Origin: an uncultured Selenomonadaceae bacterium
GTDB taxonomy: Bacteria; Bacillota; Negativicutes; Selenomonadales; Selenomonadaceae
DNA: 42,724 nucleotides
Reading direction: 5' to 3'
Assembly: GCA_905234505.1 (NCBI GenBank)
Contig: CAJOIA010000002.1
Coordinates: 1-42,724, forward strand
Shown here: piece after piece, positions 38,024 through 42,724 of the stretch
How positions within the stretch are numbered: position 1 is the stretch's first letter
Layout of the letters: every line of letters starts with the position of its first letter
The notes under the pieces: model-generated
Seen by the model: only the letters and a program-made list of their open reading frames with translations
Database searches by the model: none
Told to the model about the DNA's origin: nothing
Position numbers and translations under genes: made by a program

Positions 38024-39085
38024 CTATTTGCCCTCAACAAAATTTTCAAGATAAAGCTCCGCGACCTTGTAACAATCATCAATATAGTTTTCGCCCAATT
38101 TTTTAATCAAATAATAGCCGCTAATCGCAGAAATCGCCCAGCCCGCTATCGGCACGTACTTAACAACTTCCTTGCTGACAAAGCGCGCGCCGACCTTTTC
38201 AATCAATTTCATAACGCCGCTCTTGGTAACATAATTAAACACAGTCTTAAGCGCAGGCGTCATAATTTCATATTTCGTTAACGCCGCCTGCACTTCCTCA
38301 TTAATGCCAAAAGTTTTGCGAACCTCAAAAAACATATCGGTAATAACGCCCAAATCTACCGCCACGTCCACGCCTGGAATCGGATTAATCGCATTAGCCG
38401 CCCCGCCCCACGCATAATAATTCAACTGCTCAAGGCAAAGTTTTTTCTTATTGTCTAAATCTTGCTTGGAAGTCGCTTTAAATTCAAAAACCAGCTTAGA
38501 CTTTTTAACTTTCGGCAAATCTGAATTAAAAATATCTCGCTTAAGCTCTTCAATGCCGGTATTTTTTCTGCAGCTCGTGAAATAAATTTTTTCCGAATAA
38601 CTTTTCATTTTGCTTGAAACGTCCTGCGCGATTTCCTCTTCAAGCCGCTCTAAAGTTTTAAAATCATCCCAAATCTGATCTTCCTTGTTTCGCACAATAA
38701 AAAATGGATGTTCGCGTTCGTCACGCCAGCGCTTGAGATTTTCAAATAAAACCGCGTCAGAATCGTGCAATTTCCCGTCGAATACGAATAAATACAAATC
38801 GTACTGTTCCGGCTGAAATTTTTTAAGCCATTGCTCAATCGGAAACATATTCGTGCCGTAGCCTGGCAGGTCAACAATCGTCAAATTATTATCAAGTTTT
38901 CGCTTCTGAACTTCAACCGTTGTATCAGTCTGAACGCCAACTTCAAAAATTTCTCTGCCAATTAATTTGTTAATCAAACTGGATTTTCCCGCGCCTGGTT
39001 GCCCAATCAGCGCAATGGTTACCGAAACTTCACGCTCATGAACTTTTTCCTCATAATCGCGCTTTAAATCTTCAGCCAAACTCAT
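38024..39085 (-). CDS. IRG-like/DUF697-like GTPase 1
   Basis: GQPGAGKSSLINKL P-loop, DLPGYGT, FIVRNKED; C-terminal INPIPGVDVAVDLGVITDMFFEVRKTFGI and hydrophobic segment. Confidence 0.8.
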   Translation of the reverse strand: MSLAEDLKRDYEEKVHEREVSVTIALIGQPGAGKSSLINKLIGREIFEVGVQTDTTVEVQKRKLDNNLTIVDLPGYGTNMFPIEQWLKKFQPEQYDLYLFVFDGKLHDSDAVLFENLKRWRDEREHPFFIVRNKEDQIWDDFKTLERLEEEIAQDVSSKMKSYSEKIYFTSCRKNTGIEELKRDIFNSDLPKVKKSKLVFEFKATSKQDLDNKKKLCLEQLNYYAWGGAANAINPIPGVDVAVDLGVITDMFFEVRKTFGINEEVQAALTKYEIMTPALKTVFNYVTKSGVMKLIEKVGARFVSKEVVKYVPIAGWAISAISGYYLIKKLGENYIDDCYKVAELYLENFVEGK

Positions 39086-39439
39086 AAAACATTCCCCCTA
39101 ATTTTTTGCGGCAAGTAGCGGAATTTCATTTTCAAACTCGGAAATTTTTTCAGCAATTAATTTGTCCATAACGCCGCCCGCGAAATTAAAACAATCTTCA
39201 CTGTAACTTTTGCCCGCATTACCCAATCAGCGCAATGGTTACCGAAACTTCACGCTCATGAACTTTTTCCTCGTAATCGCGCTTTAAATCTTCAGCCAAA
39301 CTCATAAAACATTCCCCCTAATTTTTTGCGGCAAGTAGCGGAATTTCATTTTCAAACTCGGAAATTTTTTCGGCAATTAATTTGTCCATAACGCCGCCCG
39401 CGAAATTAAAACAATCTTCACTGTAACTTTTGCCCGCAT
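39002..39439. repeat. Tandem duplication, about 220-bp period (units about 39002-39219 and 39222-39439)
   Basis: cccaatcagcgcaatggttaccgaaactt...ctgtaacttttgcccgcat occurs twice at +220 with two visible mismatches (cat/cgt near 39052/39272; cag/cgg near 39150/39370). Confidence 0.97.
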
Positions 39440-40397
39440 AATCCGCCATTTTGTAGCCAATCGCTGCCGCCGCCGCTTGTCCGACAAATGGAATATATTT
39501 CGCCACGCTCTTAACCATCTGCCGCCCCGCAAAATTTTTCAGCAAAATTGCAATGCCCTCTTTAGTCAAAAGCTCCAGCAATTTTTTAGCTATCGGCAAC
39601 GCGTAATATTTCATATCGCCTTCTTCAATGTCGTAGCATTTGCGAATATCGGCGAACATTTTAAAATAAATTCCTAAATCCACCGCGACATCGGCGCCTA
39701 GAATCGGATTGAGCCCATTGACGCCCGCAATTTTATTGTACGTCGAAATTTCGTTTTCTGCGCGAGAATTGGCTGAGGCAAGATATTCATTTTTGGCTTT
39801 AATGTAAGCCGTGCGAAGTTTGGTCTGCCACAGCGTTTTAAAATCAGTCTGAATCAAAGCCGCGCGCAATTCGTCAATGCCGGTTTTTTCTCTGCCGCAG
39901 TCCACAAAAAATAATTCACTGGTATCAAGCCCGCTAGTTTTGGCGGAAATATCTGCGCGAATTTTATTTTTATCGGCGTCGGTTTCAATATCGGTGCAAT
40001 GGTTTCTCACCAAAAAAATTGGGTGGCGTCGCTCAAGATTGTAATTTTTCAGCTCAATAAAAAGTCGGCTGTCTTCCTCGTGCAATTTGCCGCGAAATAC
40101 AAAAATATAAACGTCGTACTGTTGCGGCTGAAATTTATCGCGCCAATCATCGAACTTAAACATTTTCGTACCATAACCTGGCAGGTCGACGATTTTTTGA
40201 AAATTATATTCGTATTCGTTAGCCTCAGTGGTAACGTCAGTAGTTTGACCGGTTTCAGCAACGCGTTTACCGAGCAGATTATTAATCAAGCTGGATTTTC
40301 CCGCGCCAGGTTGACCTACCACCGCAATTCTCGCATAAGCGCCTTCATTTTTTTTAATATCGTCCAAAATGCTGTTGAATCTGTCTTTCAGTGCCAT
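39318..40397 (-). CDS. IRG-like/DUF697-like GTPase 2 (paralog)
   Basis: GQPGAGKSSLINNLLGKRVAETGQTTDVTTEANEYE, DLPGYGTKMF, NPILGADVAVDLGIYFKMFADIRKCYDI. Confidence 0.8.
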   Translation of the reverse strand: MALKDRFNSILDDIKKNEGAYARIAVVGQPGAGKSSLINNLLGKRVAETGQTTDVTTEANEYEYNFQKIVDLPGYGTKMFKFDDWRDKFQPQQYDVYIFVFRGKLHEEDSRLFIELKNYNLERRHPIFLVRNHCTDIETDADKNKIRADISAKTSGLDTSELFFVDCGREKTGIDELRAALIQTDFKTLWQTKLRTAYIKAKNEYLASANSRAENEISTYNKIAGVNGLNPILGADVAVDLGIYFKMFADIRKCYDIEEGDMKYYALPIAKKLLELLTKEGIAILLKNFAGRQMVKSVAKYIPFVGQAAAAAIGYKMADYAGKSYSEDCFNFAGGVMDKLIAEKISEFENEIPLLAAKN

Positions 40398-41303
40398 TTA
40401 AATTTTCACCTGTCCAATAATCTCGCGCAGATTTAAATTGCGGCTCGCTAAATAATTTTCCAGATCGTTAGCAATTTCCATAGTGACCGCCGGATTAGCA
40501 AAATTCGCCGTGCCAACTGCAACCGCCGACGCTCCCGCTAAGAAAAATTCAATAGCATCAGCCGCCGTGCAAATTCCGCCCATGCCAATTACCGGAACTT
40601 TGACTGCCTGCGCGACTTGATAAACCATACGCACCGCAACCGGCTTAACTGCGCCGCCACTAAGCCCGCCCGTTATATTTCCAAGCGTCGGCTTCCACGT
40701 GTTAATATTAATTTCCATACCCATCAGCGTATTAATTAGCGAAATGCAATCTGCGCCCGCGCTTTCAACAGAGCGCGCAATTTCGGTAATATCAGTAACA
40801 TTCGGACTGAGTTTCACTATAACCGGCTTGCTTGTAAATTTTTTCGCAGTCGAAGTAACTTCCGCCGCAGCCTTTGGATTCGTGCCGAAAATTATTCCGC
40901 CGTCTTTTACATTCGGGCAAGAAATATTTAATTCAATCGCCGCCACGCCGTCCACATTTAAAAGTTTCGCCAGCTCGCCGTAATCTTCAACGCTACTGCC
41001 GCTGATATTTACAATGACATTCATTTTGTTTTTAATGCGCGGCAAAATTTCAATTAAAAATTTCTCGACGCCTGGATTTTCTAAGCCAATGCAATTCAGC
41101 ATACCCGCCGGAGTTTCAGTAATTCGCACGCCTTTATTACCTGCGCGCGGCTTCAAAGTAATGCATTTCACCATAACGCCGCCGAGTTTCTCAAGGTCGA
41201 CAAAATCAGCAAATTCTTCGCCAAAGCCAAATGTCCCCGACGCCGCTAAGATTGGCGTGTTCATCTTTATTCCGCAAATTTCAGTTTTCAGTCGCTCGCT
41301 CAT
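40398..41303 (-). CDS. pyrD: Dihydroorotate dehydrogenase, catalytic subunit (class 1B)
   Basis: NTPILAASGTFGFGEEF, ELNISCPNVKDGG, NTLMGMEININTWKP, GMGGICTAADAIEFFLAGASAVAVGTA. Confidence 0.95.
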   Translation of the reverse strand: MSERLKTEICGIKMNTPILAASGTFGFGEEFADFVDLEKLGGVMVKCITLKPRAGNKGVRITETPAGMLNCIGLENPGVEKFLIEILPRIKNKMNVIVNISGSSVEDYGELAKLLNVDGVAAIELNISCPNVKDGGIIFGTNPKAAAEVTSTAKKFTSKPVIVKLSPNVTDITEIARSVESAGADCISLINTLMGMEININTWKPTLGNITGGLSGGAVKPVAVRMVYQVAQAVKVPVIGMGGICTAADAIEFFLAGASAVAVGTANFANPAVTMEIANDLENYLASRNLNLREIIGQVKI

Positions 41304-41318
41304 AAATTTTTCCTCAAC

Positions 41319-41825
41319 TTATTTTTTCGTGATAAAAAATGCTGCCAACGCGCCCAAAAGACCGACGCCAGCATATTTCGCCGCCTTCGCCCAAAAAGAT
41401 TCTTCAACCGGAATATCCTCTGCATTAAAACGTCGCGGCTGATAATTTTTGCTATAACGTTTATCAATCCATTGCACAAAATCAAAAAGGTTGCTCAAAC
41501 AGCGTACGCCTTCTTCAACATTAAAATCTTTTTCGTTGTGAAGAGCCTGGTTGCCCAATTTGCGGCAGTAATGAATTTTGCTAAGGAGACTTTGACCGAC
41601 GGCATTTTCAAAAGTCTTATTTGAAATGAGCGCGAAAAAATCATTGCTTGAGGATTTGAATTTTTTATCACGGCTATAAAGCCATTTCACGCTAGCTTCA
41701 AACGCCGATCTCACAAGTTTAACGCAAGCATTCGGCGATTTTTCAAATGACTCTTCGGCTTCGATACAATCATTGGCAAAATCGCTAAATTCCGGTTTGT
41801 CCTTGAGAAATGTAAAATTAGCCAC
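41319..41825 (-). CDS. DUF4145-like protein with C-terminal TM anchor
   Basis: MANFTFLKDKPEFSDFANDCIEAEESF...VRSAFEASVKWLYS...YCRKLGNQALHNE resembles the N-terminal domain seen in some HsdR/helicase proteins; tail AKYAGVGLLGALAAFFITKK. Confidence 0.65.
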   Translation of the reverse strand: MANFTFLKDKPEFSDFANDCIEAEESFEKSPNACVKLVRSAFEASVKWLYSRDKKFKSSSNDFFALISNKTFENAVGQSLLSKIHYCRKLGNQALHNEKDFNVEEGVRCLSNLFDFVQWIDKRYSKNYQPRRFNAEDIPVEESFWAKAAKYAGVGLLGALAAFFITKK

Positions 41826-41840
41826 AATGTCACCAACTTT

Positions 41841-42593
41841 CTATGAAAAAACCGCGCGAGCTTCGAAAATTGGTCCGTCCTTGCAAACTTTTTTTCTGCC
41901 GCTGGCGGTATCAATCGAACAACTAAGACACGCGCCTAATCCGCAAGCCATCCGTCGCTCAAGCGAAACATAGCACGGCAAATTATTTTCTTCAGCAATT
42001 TTGTAAACGCTGCGCATCATAATTTCCGGACCGCACGTATAAATCGCCGCGTAATTATCATATTCAAGCACTTCAGGCAAAAGGCTTGTCACGAAACCGA
42101 GACTGCCAAAACTGCCGTCGTCTGTCGTTATGTAAATTCTATCAACTTCTGCGCGAAATTCTTTAATCCAAAAATCGACTTCGCTTTTATTTTTGCCGCC
42201 CATTAAAACATCAGCCTCAATTTTTTCAGCCACGCTAAGAAGCGGCGCCAGTCCCATACCACCGCCAACAAGCAAAATTCGCCCGCTAATATTAGTGTCA
42301 AAACCGTTGCCCAACGCACCCAAAATATTCAAATGCTCGCCAGTTTTTTTAGTGGACAAAATTTCAGTGCCCTTGCCAATAACGCGGTAAAAAATTTTAA
42401 CCATGCCATTTTTAGCAGAGGCAATACCGAGCGGGCGGCGCAATGTAAATTCGTCTGAAACTTTTACTTGAACAAATTGACCGGCTTTGGCTATTTGCGA
42501 AAGTTCCGGCGCGGCTACTTCCAGCTTGAAAATATTTGCCGATACTTCAGCGTTTGAAATTATTTCTGTATCAAAAATTTTAAGCATTGTCAT
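41841..42593 (-). CDS. pyrK: Dihydroorotate dehydrogenase electron-transfer subunit
   Basis: FTLRRPLGIASAKNGMVKIFYRVIGKGTEIL, GGGMGLAPLL, RRMACGLGACLSCSID 2Fe-2S motif. Confidence 0.95.
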   Translation of the reverse strand: MTMLKIFDTEIISNAEVSANIFKLEVAAPELSQIAKAGQFVQVKVSDEFTLRRPLGIASAKNGMVKIFYRVIGKGTEILSTKKTGEHLNILGALGNGFDTNISGRILLVGGGMGLAPLLSVAEKIEADVLMGGKNKSEVDFWIKEFRAEVDRIYITTDDGSFGSLGFVTSLLPEVLEYDNYAAIYTCGPEIMMRSVYKIAEENNLPCYVSLERRMACGLGACLSCSIDTASGRKKVCKDGPIFEARAVFS

Positions 42594-42724
42594 TCGCCGC
42601 CGGTTTACGTCTAGGATTTACGCGCTTAAATTGGCGCATTTCTTCTTCAGTGAGTTCGGGAAATTCTTCATCAAAAACGATAGGACGATTTTTAAGGGCT
42701 TGGATTCTTGCAATTTGTTCGGGC
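42580..42724 (-). CDS. 3'-truncated-by-window CDS (C-terminal part only), short acidic/basic protein
   Basis: reads PEQIARIQALKNRPIVFDEEFPELTEEEMRQFKRVNPRRKPAANDNA*, overlaps pyrK start by 14 bp; 5' end outside window. Confidence 0.65.
   Translation of the reverse strand, partial: PEQIARIQALKNRPIVFDEEFPELTEEEMRQFKRVNPRRKPAANDNA

Noticed and set aside
39240-39305. Truncated GTPase copy as a functional gene
   Set aside because: Only 28 codons before a stop, ending before the P-loop; best explained as a duplication scar, kept as a finding rather than a CDS.

Overview
This 42.7-kb window looks like chromosomal DNA from a diderm Firmicute, probably Negativicutes. That placement is inferred from protein character and from outer-membrane/periplasmic genes (TolC, adaptor, CsgG-like); no rRNA or tRNA was seen. 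Gene density is high. Identifiable loci include cbiT plus a fused cbiD-cbiE, rfbA/rfbC/rfbB, a ClC channel, an MCP, a tolC/adaptor/sbcD operon, Lrp plus aminotransferase, two M48 proteases, a tannase-like secreted esterase, TPP riboswitch-thiT, thrC/hom/thrB, a two-component system, pth, and a pyrimidine operon (pyrK, pyrD, pyrF, pyrE) carrying embedded accessory genes. Most notable observations: (1) a non-palindromic octamer, TCGCGCAG/CTGCGCGA, hand-counted about 58 times on both strands and in several reading frames, far above expectation, so a candidate uptake-type or genome-signature word; (2) a six-gene putative secretion operon with a FlgT-like protein, three CsgG-like paralogs without lipoboxes and two related secreted proteins (11.7-16.8 kb); (3) three copies of a telomere-like heptanucleotide (CCCTANN) inverted-repeat element with G-quadruplex potential, all sitting on gene ends and supplying stop codons; (4) an 81-bp minisatellite between mcp and clcA; (5) a near-perfect 220-bp tandem duplication at the junction of two IRG-like GTPase genes inside the pyr operon. 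All calls were made by eye; no database or computational search was run.
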